Assembly (NCBI GenBank): GCA_963693085.1
Contig: OY856411.1
Span: 115,126,767 to 115,190,766, forward strand
Origin: Alisma plantago-aquatica
Lineage: Eukaryota > Streptophyta > Magnoliopsida > Alismatales > Alismataceae
DNA: 64,000 nucleotides
Direction: 5' to 3'
The position numbers and the translations under genes are program-made. Shown here piece after piece: positions 34,594-45,320 of the stretch. Each line of letters begins with the position of its first letter. Within the stretch, counting starts at the first letter, position 1. The notes beneath the pieces are model-generated. The model worked only from the letters and a program-made list of their open reading frames with translations, was not told where the DNA came from and ran no database searches.

Positions 34594-37500
34594 AATGAAA
34601 ATTTTTAGCTAGAACGGTCAGGGATTGGGCGACCCTGACACATGTAGGGCTCTCCGTTCTTGGTGCTGGAGAGAGCGTCCAAATTTAGTTTTCATCATGG
34701 AAACTATGATTTTAGGAAAAAAGCTAGAAGTGGTACAAAAAAGTTGTGGTTACAAAGATGGGATGTGTGTCTCTAGCAACGGTCGGGCGGGAGGCATCGG
34801 TTTCTGGTGGAAAGATGTGGAGGTGGAGATCATCAATTTCTCTAACAGACATGTGACTAGTATTGTAAAAGATGTTGGTACAGGGGCCAGATGCCGTGCA
34901 ATTGGTTTATATGGATGGGAGGATCAGCAGAACAAAACAAAGACATGGGAATTGGTGAGGAAACTAAAGAATGAGGCGAAAGAGCCAGTGCTTTTTTCGG
35001 TGATTTTAATGAGATTGTTTCTAATGATGAAAAGAAAGGGGGCCCTCTAAAAGAAGAAAAGTACATGCAAAATTTCCGAGATACCATTAATGATTGAGGT
35101 TTGGTAGACCTTGGCATTGAAGGAAATATTTTTACAAGGAAAAGGGGCTTATCTGAAAGGACTCTGGTTCAGGAGCGGCTTGACAGGAACCTAGGTGAGC
35201 CTAGGTGGAGAGACCTCTTCAGCCATTGTAGGGTTATCCATATGCCAATTTATGAGTCAGATCATGCGCCCATTATCATGATAGATGATAACAGAGACAA
35301 CAAAGGAAGAAAGAGAAGAAGTCAGTTTGCTTTTGAATGCATGTGGGTTGGTGAGAAGGACTGTGAAGATACTATAAAGGAAGCATGGGCATCCACAACC
35401 AGTGACGACTTAAGGGTAAAGCTGAATACATGCAAAGACCACCTCAAAATGTGGGCTACGACAAAGTTTGGGCATAGAAAAAGGAAAATTCAAGCACCCA
35501 AAGATGATCTCAAGAAAATCCAATCCTTCCCCCCTGATCAAGAGATGCTCCAAAAGGCTGACGATATCTCAAAAGAACTACAATATTGGCTCTTGAAGGA
35601 TGAGGAATATTTGGCTGAACGTGCATGAGTAAAAGAGTTAAAGGAGGGAGATCGAAACACAGCCTATTTCCACGAAAAAGCTACTAACAGGAGGCGCAGG
35701 AACTGGATTGAGGGTCTGGAAGATGAGCAGGGTGTGCTTAGAACAGATGAAGAGGATAATGCAGCTATTATTTCCAGATTTTTCTCCCAACTTTTCCATA
35801 CCAGTAACCCTTCGGGGTTTGAACAAGCAACAGTGGGAATCAGGAGGTTGATAGATGAGACACAAAATGAAGATCTTGAAAGGGATATCACTGATGAAGA
35901 AATCTTGGCAGACCTTAAACAGATGCACCCGAACAAGGCTCCGGGACCAGACAGACTGAAGGTTATGTTCTACCAAAAATACTGGAACATTGTGGACAGG
36001 ATGTGGCGAACTACATCAAGGGATGGTGGAAAAGTGAAAGAAGTATGGAGGACATAAATGACACTCTGGTAGTGATGATTCCAAAAATTGAAAAACCAAA
36101 AATAGTAGGGGAATTCAGACCTATCAGTCTTTACAATGTGTTGTACAAGATCGCTTCAAAGGTGATGACGAACAGATTGAAACCTTGCATGGACAGCATC
36201 ATCTCAGAAAATCAGAGTGCTTTCATTCCGGGGAGACTGATTATGTATAATGCTCTAATTGCATATGAACTTTTCATTGCTATGAAAAGGGATAAAGGAA
36301 AAAAGAAAGGCAGTCTCACTCTGAAAATGGACATGTCCAAAGCTTATGATAGAGTTGAATGGAGTTTTCTCAGCCATGTCATGGAGAAAATGGGTTTTGG
36401 GGTGAAATGGAGGGATAAAGTTCAACACTGCATCACATCTGTCCAGCACATGTTTGCCATTAATGGAGACCGGACTAGGAGAACAAAACCATCATGAGGA
36501 CTTCGCCAGAATGACCCCCTCTCCCCTTACCTCTTTATTTTATGTGCTGAAGCTTTTTCTACTATGTTAGGAATTGCGGCATGTGACAACCTCATACACG
36601 GCATCACGCCGTGTAGGGGGGTGCCACAAATATCTCACCTTTTCTTTGTAGACGGCATCATCCTTTTTGCTAGAGCAACCTTGTCAGAATGCTTGAAGAT
36701 AGCTGAAATTATCACCCAGTACGAACAGGCATCTGGAAAACAGATTAATTTATCCAACAATGAGGTAGTTTTCAGCAAAGGGATGACTGCCACAGAGGGA
36801 AGAGCTTAAGGGGCTGCTGAAAGTCAAGGAGATAGACCGACACGCAAAATACCTAGGCCTACCAACGGTAATTGGTAGGTCAAAAAAACATATTTTCAGC
36901 TTCATAAAGGAGAGAATATGGAAGAAACTGCAAGGATGGTCAGAGAAGTTGTTGTCTAAACCAGGGAGGGAGGTCCTTATAAAGGCAGTGGCACAAGTGA
37001 TCCCGACTTATGTGATGAGCATTTTCCAGATTCCTGCAGGCACTCTAGACGAGATCCAAAGCATAATAGCAAGGTTTTGGTGGGGGTGAAAGGGAATGAG
37101 AGGAAGGTAGCATGGATGAGCTGGTCAAATATGTGCAAGCCAAAAAGAATGGGAGGATTTGGTTTTAGAAACCTTCACATCTTCAACCAAGCTCTTCTAG
37201 CAAAACAACTATGGAGATTAGCTGTGAACCTGAACTCCCTAGTTAACAAAGTGTTGAAGGCCAGATACTTTCCCAGAACAACAATTTGGGAAGTAAGAAG
37301 AGGCTACAATCCCAGCTACACATGGAGAAGTCTATGGGGAGTGAAAGCACTACTGAAGGAAGGGACGGAATGGAGGATAGGAAACGGAAAAGACGTCAAC
37401 ATCTGGGAAGACACATGGCTGCCAAGAGAGGAAGATACCCTTGCATGGTTTAAAAATGCGGAGGAAATACCCTAGGACAAGGTGAAAGACCTTATGAGCT

Positions 37501-38723
37501 CAGATGGGAAGATATGGAACAAAGCAAGACTGGGGGAATGTTTCCCGGCAGCTTATGTGGAGAGGATAAGTGCTATCCCACTCAGTATATGACACTAGTG
37601 CAACACATGGTCTTGGTGGCCCGCCAAGAAAGGAGTGTTTACAGTCCGATCAGCGTATTGGCTTGGAATGCTAGGGAGGGAGGAAGCTCGGCAACACACA
37701 ACTCAACAAGAAGATGGATTGTGGCGCTACATTTGGAGAGCAGGTTGGGCGCCCAAGGTTGCCCATTTTCTGTGGAGAATTTAACTGAAGGACTAGCAAC
37801 AAAGGGCAGGTTGTTTGACCACCACTGCATTGAGGAGGGACTGTGCCAACTCTGCATGTCGGAGAAGGAGTCCATTACTCATATGCTCTTCCGATGCCCA
37901 AATGCGACAGAATGCTGGGAACAAATGGACCAAGGAATACAAAGATGGGTGGATGATTATAAGGATGAGGACATCAACGTTACCATGGGGATGGCGTTGG
38001 ACAGAGAGGATAAAGACATGATTGTTGCAGCCATGTGGGTTGTTTGGAGGGGGAGCAATAAGCGTGTCTTCCAAGATGGTGAGGTGCACAGCAGTTTCCT
38101 TTTTCGAACAGCCATAGACATGATACAGCAGGGGAGGGGTGAGCAACGTAGCAACGCCCAGCCGGGCAGCAACGTCAAGCAAAGCAGCAGTCGGGAAGCA
38201 ATGTAGCAACGCCCAGCCGGGCAACAATGTCAAGCCAAGATGGACCAGGCCAGCGCAAGGGAGATTCAAGCTCAATGTGGACGCATCATGTGGGGATGAT
38301 GGGACGGCGGAAATAGGGATGGTACTGAGAGATAGGGAAGGCAGACTGACAGGTGTTGTGGGAGAAAAGATTTGTAAGGGCACAGGGATAGCAACAACGG
38401 AAGCCATTGCCCTGAGGACAGCACTACAGTGGGTGAGCAACCATGGCGTGGAACATATAGAGGTGGAGACAGACTCACTTGAGGTCGTCCAGGCTTGTGG
38501 AGAAACCACCAGAAGGAGAGACTATTTGGGAATCCTTGCTGAGGATATATATACATTACTACAACTTTTTTCTTTCTGTAGTCTTTCTTTTGTTAGTCGG
38601 GTTTGTAACAAAGTTGACCAAGAAACTACCACTATGGAACGACGAGGGCGAGTAGATAGTTTTGCTTTCATCCAGTTGTTTCCTTCATGTATTGAAAACC
38701 TTGCCATGCACGACGTGGCTTAG
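34594..38723 (+). pseudogene. LINE ORF2: AP endonuclease, reverse transcriptase, RNase H
   Basis: The frame opens as MKIFS, then a stop where the family has Trp, then NGQGLGDPDT: the L1 endonuclease start. Endonuclease motifs GDFNEIVSNDEKKGG (after a frame shift near 35000) and SDHAPI are visible. RT begins around 35900 with NKAPGPD, then FRPISL, NQSAFIPGR and DMSKAYDRVEW. The catalytic box reads FVDGIILF instead of FADD, so a metal-binding Asp is lost. A zf-RVT region (CQLCMSEKESITHM) lies near 37845 and RNase H near 38270-38520 (LNVDASCGDDG, TTEAIALRTAL, ETDSLEVV). The protein would nick DNA and copy LINE RNA at the target. At least four stops or shifts make it inactive. Confidence 0.93.
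38139..38250. repeat. Tandem duplication of about 65 bp in LINE ORF2
   Basis: Two copies of a unit with GTAGCAACGCCCAGCCGGGC occur just before RNase H, in the linker after the zinc-binding region. Confidence 0.8.
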
Positions 38724-38781
38724 TTAATAGATGATGGGGGATCCCAATCATAGGATCCTCCATCCTTCCTCAAAAAAGAAA

Positions 38782-38796
38782 AAACCATATGACCGT
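38782..38796. repeat. LINE target-site duplication, right
   Basis: AAACCATATGACCGT directly follows the A-rich tail and leads into the resumed Athila-1 LTR. Confidence 0.88.
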
Positions 38797-39907
38797 AAAA
38801 TTTAGCATTCCAACACTTTCATGCATTCATACTACTCCATAACACTATATAAGGAAATTACTACTCTTTTGAGGTACCAAAAATCAAACATCACAAGATG
38901 GTAGATAAGCATACAAGTGAAGCATTAAGAACAAGTGTATGGAGATAATCTTGATAAGAGCATATATATATTCAAAGGGGAGCAAGAATATACATGTTGG
39001 GAGAGCATTTGTGGCTACTCCCAACCCAAGTTAGATGTTTAGCCACGCATGTTGACATGCAGCATAATGGCATTACAAAATGATAGATACATCAACTACC
39101 ACGAAGAGGGGGTGGGGTACAACATAAAGAGAATTATAGATCTAGATAGAGAGAGAAGATGGTGATACACCAATATACTCCTTTGAATCTAGCTTTGGAA
39201 TGGGAAATGCAGAGGCTTTTCTTTCCTTCAAAGAAGAGGGTGGTTAATCTTCTCTCTCCTCTAGCTTCCCACTTAAGAGATACCAGACTGATGGATGTGG
39301 GTGACTATGGAATTTGGAAGTATTTAGTGGTTATTGATGATCTGATGATGTGACAAGTCGAGGTGGGTGGCCTATTTATAGGTGTTGCCCACTGACTTAA
39401 CCATTTGGGCCATGGTCGAGGTAGGGCCTCAGTTGTGACTTGGATGTAAGCCACCGTCAAGGTAGGGCCTTGGTCGTGACTTGGATGTAAGCCACGATTG
39501 AGGTAGGGCCTCAGTCGTGACTTGGATGTAAGCCACGGTGGAGGTAGGGCTTTAGTTGTTGCTTGATCTTGATTGAGACTCCCATGTGATTGGGGTGTGT
39601 AGGCTGTAGGCCGCGGCCGAGGGGAAGTCTCGGTCATGGCAAGACTTCAATCATGCGAAGGCCTCAGTCGCGGGGCATAGAGATGGTTATGAGGGGTTTC
39701 AACCATGGTAGAGTTGTTAGTGGATGATGTAGTCATGGTCGAGGTGTTAGCCGCAACCATGTCTTGGCATGACCCTACAAAGGTGAAATATGTGTGCAGT
39801 TGATATTTTTGGCATAAAGTACTAAAATAAGTAGAAAAAATCTATAAGAGGTATTCTATGAAAAGCATAAAACATATGTGAAAAGTGCCTAAAATGAGAA
39901 GTTATCA
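38797..39907 (-). repeat. Athila-1 3' LTR, proximal part
   Basis: Collinear with about 51680-52782. On the minus strand it begins TGATAACTTCTC, a common start for this lineage, right after the polypurine tract. Confidence 0.92.
39411..39565. repeat. 42-bp tandem repeats in the Athila-1 3' LTR
   Basis: About four units contain GTGACTTGGATGTAAGCCAC followed by a GAGGTAGGGCCT-like tail. The other LTR has a matching array at 52290-52445. Confidence 0.88.
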
Positions 39908-39925
39908 ACTCCCCCAAATTTAGGA
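39908..39925 (-). other. Athila-1 polypurine tract
   Basis: On the minus strand it reads CCTAAATTTGGGGGAGT immediately before the LTR start TGATAAC. Confidence 0.88.
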
Positions 39926-40900
39926 TCAAGCCTGTCCTCAGGCTAAGGGTAGGCTCAAAATCATAGAGTGATGAGCAGAGTGTGACAAAATTCTTCAAGA
40001 AACTTAACATTACTAAGTTATCTCATTCTTACAACAAAACTCTTGTGGTATGTTCGTTCAATCCTGAAATCCTATTTCTCCCCCTTCATAACTAGAGTTG
40101 CATGACTTCGAATTCTTGCCAATGCCTTTTGGTATTAAAGGTATCTCCATCTCAATGGCTTACCCCTTACTGCATTAGGTTACTAGTCATACTGGTACAA
40201 CATTCCCTTGAGGGGTAGCTTTCACACCCTTCCTTTATTTTCACTTGGCCCTATGCTATAGTGTGCTTGGGTAGGTTTTAGGCTTTAAGTGTTCTCCTAC
40301 TCCCCTAAATCTCCCTCACCCACAAGTTTTCATAAGGACAGTGTTGCCCCAAGGGCACCTGATGTTAAGTCAGGTGGTTGTTTTAGGGTCATTTAGGATT
40401 TTAGGTGGATGATTTTGGCTTTAGGATTCCACTTTCTAAAACAACATATCTGCATTCACGAGTGCAGCAATACACCGGTCGTGTGCGACCCTACGGCATA
40501 TTTTGGGCACAACTCTCATTTTTTATTTTTTATTTGCTTTTTGTCTTTTCATATCTCCTTTCAGGTTTGGGTGAGGGGATTTTTATATGGTCTTATGGGT
40601 GGCCAAGCCTCTTTTCAACCCCATACGGGGATAATTAAACTCGAAAGGGATAGTTGTTTCCTTCTCGTGGGAGATGAGGATTTTTTGGCTAGAACTGTTA
40701 GGTTAGGGTGGTTGGTCAGGAGTATGGCTCAGTGAAGTCCTCCGATTTCCAAGGGTTCAAAAGACTTAGGATTGTTCCACACACAACGTTTTACCGTAAG
40801 AATGAGATAAAACTATATTGTTAACCTTCTCATTTTACTATTATATGTGTTAGTTGCTCATTTATTCCTCTCTAGAAATGTATCACTACAACATTTAGCA
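39926..40900 (-). other. Athila-1 3' untranslated stretch
   Basis: There are no frames on the coding strand. Plus-strand frames at 40405-40735 overlap each other and match nothing. Confidence 0.6.
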
Positions 40901-43900
40901 GGGGAACTGACAAATCCAACAGGCAGCTAAGAAAAACTGTGACTTATAACAAAATTTCTTAAAGTAAGTTTTTGCAAGATCTGTTTGGCGGGAATGAGAA
41001 TATGTACAAGTAATTTTTTGAAAATTGGGATAAAATTGTACCTCTTACGCCCGTCTACGACTCCTACCCCAAACTTATCATTCGTCCTGACTGGGGGTGT
41101 CAAAATTTGGAGTTAGATGTATAAATGGGCTTTCTTTATTTGTGCTAATTGGTTGTGGCAGACCACTTTGACTTGATAAGCATGTTGGCGTACACTCTGT
41201 AGTGGGTGGTATTTCTCATATTGCATGCCCTCCACCTTTATATTCATCGTCGCTAGAGCCATCATCCATGCTAGATAATAGAAGTTGTAGTCATTTGATA
41301 GAGGCACCTATTGAGGGATTTTATGGTAGAACTGTGTCTTCTTGAAGTCTTTGCCTTATTTATGCTTGTACCCTTGACTTGTAAGCATCTCGACAATTGT
41401 CTCGGTGCATGTGACTGCCTTTTTTCTATAAGTGTCTTTGCAGTAGTCATGTTCATTCTTTTGTTGAGTGCAAAGGTTGCATCTGAGTTATTGTAAAGTA
41501 CTACAGTCCTTATTATAACATTGCTACTAACAAAGTCCAATGACAACCATGTAGAATAGGCATGGATATGTAATCTGGAAGAGATGTCTCCAGGCGTTGT
41601 TGTTGGCATTCTTTTTTCCCTGACTTTTTATCTGTCAAGATATCATCTACCAGAAGGAAGTAGGCCATGTTTTGACATTTTGTCATTTAACAGTGCTTGA
41701 TAAGTTGACATGGTGCTGACTGAGAGGTACCCTCCTATTTTCAATGTATCCTGGAGGCCATCCTTTAGCATGCAGATGCCATCCCATAAAAGATTACCTC
41801 TTTCGATGTGTCATCCTCCTTCAAGGATTTCATTATTAAATGCAGGAATTCTAGTGGCAGGCTCTCACAGCTCCATCTGTCAAAATCCTTGAAGGTTGAT
41901 ACTATTTATCTAGCCGGCCCATCTGGTTTAAATTCTAACATATCCTCTTCCTCTATCTCTCCTTCTTCTGGCTAGCTCACAAAAGGTTGTTCATTCTTAT
42001 CTTCTACCACTGGAGGTTGCTCTGGCTCATTTTCAAGTTTTCTTTCTAATCTGTCGGGTGTGTCAGCTGCCCATCCCTCCTTCCAAGCAGATTCTCTAGC
42101 GGGCTCTTTAGGATTAATCCATAGGGTTTTACATTCCTCTCTCCATATTTTCTTTTTAGGGAGAGGGATTTCTTGGTGAAGCCACTATGGTACTGCGTCT
42201 GAAGGCATCGTTGGGTCATTAAAGAAGCGGTGAACATAAATAACCTCCATTGTATAGACACCATGTAACCCATGCAGATCTTCCATGCAGAGATCTTCCA
42301 GTGGGACTCCCTTATTGATGGCTTCCATCATTCTAAGTACTATGAAGGTGCAATCCCCTATTCCAGCCTTTTGTTGAGGGACCTTTATGTAGATAGAGAA
42401 TTGCTTCCACATCCCTTTATGATTGTTGTTTGTCATTTGTATAGCTTGTTACAGACATATTGGCACCTTTAAGATATCTCTTGCTTCTTTATTTTTGTAG
42501 ATCAGGGAGGTACTGTCCAATTCAGCTACACAATAGTTGAACAATGTTATCCATCTCTCGTATAAGTTGACGACAATCAATGCCCACTGCTTTATAGTCT
42601 TTATGGGAAGAACCACAAACTTCATCTCTTCCCTACTCACTGCACGTTGTAGCTCTATCACATCAATGTCTTTGTCATTTTTATCGAACATGAGCCCTGT
42701 AAGATGTGTGGTGTTGTTGAATACTGGTTGTACTTTGTCAGGATGTAAGAATTCTTCAAGTAGAGTTGCACAGAGTACTTTAAACAGCTTCTTATGTACT
42801 CATGCTCATTTCAGAAAAATCCCTCTAAAGTGATCTCTGTTAAGTGACCTGCCCTTGTTGTGATATAGAATATCAGATCTCAAAAGGTTGTCATCTAGTT
42901 TATCTTCTAGGATACGAACATCTCTGCATATGATTGTTGATAACGCTGTCATGTCCATACCTACCATCTTGCAGGGTAGAGGAGGAGCCACACCTAATTG
43001 TCCTTCATGGACTGGTGTGCTCCGCTTTTTTACTGGCGCATTTGTGAAGAAGGAGGTGAGCCCACCTTCTTCATCTTTTGAGGTGTCATTCCCTACTGTC
43101 TGTGTTGTTGTGGGTGGTGCTTATGTGGTATGAGGTTGAACCCTTATTTCGATTGGTGTATGGGTTGTTGTCTTACCTTCATCGTTTGTGGATATATCGG
43201 CAGTTACGTCTTTTTTGGTTGGTTTTCTTCTTACGGTTGCTCTAATTCTACAACGTTGAGTGCGGCTAACATTGAGCCATTTTCCCATCATAAAAGGAAT
43301 CATCATGTTCGTACTACTCTGGATCTTTGAGAAAGTCGTTGCAAATATCAATCCCAAACGTCATGTTATCCAAGAATTTGTTGAGATCTCTTATTTCTCA
43401 TGATGTGAGATCTTTTGTCACAATGCTTTCCGCTCTGGTGCTGACGAATTGTTTAGGGTCTTCACATGCAGCCTTATCTTCTACTGGGCTACTATTTAAG
43501 TCGAACATCCTTGACAACACCTTTGTTTTCTTTATTTCGTTGTCTTGATGAGATTTTGGATGTGGCAGTGCTTCCTTTTCCTGTAGTTCTTCCCTTGGGG
43601 ATGTCTTCACATTGGCACTTTCATCTTTTGAGGCTGCTCCTACACATGTTCCCCCCACATCATCGTCATCTTTTTCTGGGCTTGAGGGGCTTGAGGAAGC
43701 ATGAGATGTGGAAGGGCTTGTTAGACACTTTGTCTTATTTCTCTGCCGCCAGTCATCTATTTCTTGGTGTTCAACATCCAGTCATCAGTGTTCTTCATCT
43801 AAGCGTTGACGTTCCTTCTTTAGGTTGTCTAACACTTCCTCATACCCCTTCTGCATTAGCTCTTTGTCGACTCTCATGGCATCTCACTCTGTCCTGAGGT

Positions 43901-44433
43901 CTGCCATTTCCTCCGTTAGAGTCTTTAGAGCTCCCATCATCGCATTCTAGGTGTTGATTACCCCTTGCGTGAATTGGGGGAGTGCCTCAGTTCTCTCGTT
44001 TAAACTTTGTACTTGTGTAGTTAGTGTACACATGCTAGATGTCATAATTAAATTAAGTTTATAGGTTTGCTGCATGTGTTTCCACATGGAATCAAACTTA
44101 TTTCCTAATAAATCATCGAACATTTGTAGGCATTGGTGTTGTTGCTCTACAGATGTTGTTGTGGGTGCTTTGGATGTTATGTGCTTCTTGAGTTGTGGAG
44201 CTGGCTTGCATCTCACCAGGTCGACATGCGTTGTTGGAGCAGAGGTGCTCACCTCGGGTGCAAAGGAGGGTCACGATTGTGGCCAAAGATATGGTGTCAT
44301 GACTATGGCTAGGAAAGTATTTGTTCAATCGAAACCACGTCGATCGCGGTTGAGTCTCCCACTCGAGGGTTGATCGACTAGAGGCTAAACCATGGTATAT
44401 CACAAGTAGAAGCATTGCGTTAAGCCTAAACAT
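40900..44433 (-). pseudogene. Athila-1 extra ORF in the envelope position, with Ulp1-like (C48) segment
   Basis: Downstream of integrase and in the same orientation, several minus-strand frames interrupted by stops form one ancestral ORF. From the N-terminus they show: a Ser/Thr-rich start (44433-43947); a Glu/Lys-rich probable coiled coil near 43900-43780 (TLTEEMADL, VLDNLKKERQRL); an acidic linker with RMFDLNSSP (about 43500); an all-helical part (42991-42806); then FVVLPIKTIKQWALIVVN (about 42630) and VPQQKAGIGDCTFIVLRM (about 42350). The last two align with the Ulp1 boxes: Gln and Cys are kept, but the catalytic His is Gln (KQW instead of HW). An acidic tail (EEGEIEEEDM) and a further segment to about 40900 follow. 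Function is unknown; a protease role is unlikely in this copy. Confidence 0.65.
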
Positions 44434-44626
44434 AGGTCAAAAAATGTCAGAGAAGATGTGAGTAAGTGGGAAAGCATCAACGAACTCTGTAAATTAGAGA
44501 AGTTAGGGTCGTGGCAGTCATCGTGACAATAAACAAGCTGAAAGGGTCTTGTATGCTCAAAAGAGGTGATGAAACTTAGGAAAATGGTGGATTCGGAACA
44601 ACAATGGTTGAGAGAATGTGTCTAAA
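44392..44626. repeat. Copy of the LINE 5' module inside Athila-1
   Basis: Matches 24593-24826 in the same plus-strand orientation, which is antisense to the Athila genes. Sequence on either side is unrelated in the two places. Confidence 0.85.
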
Positions 44627-45320
44627 GAATACCTCAGTTATATTGTGACTCAAACTGATAGTGAAACATGCATCTGTAGGGGAGTGTTGTTGCGGCAAGG
44701 GGGGGAAAATCCGTCGGTGAGGGTTGGAATTTAGCTCATTCATTGTCTTGTAAACTTGAGCCTTGTAGGGGTATTCAATCATTCAAGAATCATAGAGGGA
44801 AAGAAGTGAAAGAAGAACCCTGACGTCGGAGGGTTTTAGCTTATATACCATTGGGTGACCATGACCATGGTAGAATAGATTGTTGTGACTGTGGGCTGGT
44901 TGTTTCACACTCTCACTATGACCGTGACCATGTCAGATGTCGTGACTACGGTCCATGTCATGACTGTGGTGCTTTCAAAACCACGTTAACAAAAATGAAC
45001 CAATTAAAATAAGAACTTGTAATTCCCAACAAAACCTTTTAGTAGAAAGAGATTAATATACATACTACACTTACACCTCTACTAGGTATGGAAAACCACA
45101 ACATCAATAGATGAGAGGTACATAGTTCATAGACTAAAGTACTAGGTAAAGAAAGCATGAATTAAAGAAAGCAGCAGAACCTTGGGTTTCCTCCCAAGAA
45201 GCGCTTGTTTAAAGTCTTTAGCTTGACTTTCTTTATCATCTGTCTTCATTTTCCTTCGATTGGTGTCGGTACTTCCTCATTTGTTCCACCTGTTACTGGA
45301 CTGGTTTCCCCCAAACTTAG
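44627..45320 (-). other. Spacer between integrase and the extra ORF
   Basis: It contains TATATA near 44850 and alternating GACCATG/GTGACTG words like those of the LTRs, so it may be an internal promoter or an old LTR fragment. Near 45183-45230 is the post-integrase motif that on the minus strand reads as an AAGCGCTTCTTGGGAGG-like string, seen in other Athila elements. Confidence 0.5.

Larger units (their letters stand above)
24593..38781 (+). mobile_element. LINE (plant L1 type) inserted in the Athila-1 LTR, itself split by LARD-2
   Basis: The insert is bounded by AAACCATATGATCGT (24578-24592) and AAACCATATGACCGT (38782-38796), a 15-bp duplication with one mismatch. It ends with an A-rich tail (CAAAAAAGAAA). 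Subtracting LARD-2 leaves about 5.2 kb, a normal size for a plant L1. It carries the C-terminal part of ORF1 and an ORF2 with endonuclease, RT, zinc-binding and RNase H regions. The N-terminal domain of ORF1 is missing, and the first 234 bases match the Athila-1 interior (44392-44626), so the 5' end may be chimeric. Confidence 0.9.

Noticed and set aside
37639..38556. Minus-strand frames up to 238 codons opposite LINE ORF2
   Set aside because: Shadows of the GC-richer LINE zinc-binding and RNase H coding region on the other strand.
40405..40735. Plus-strand frames of 77 and 108 codons in Athila-1
   Set aside because: Antisense to the element, overlapping in different frames, no motif.
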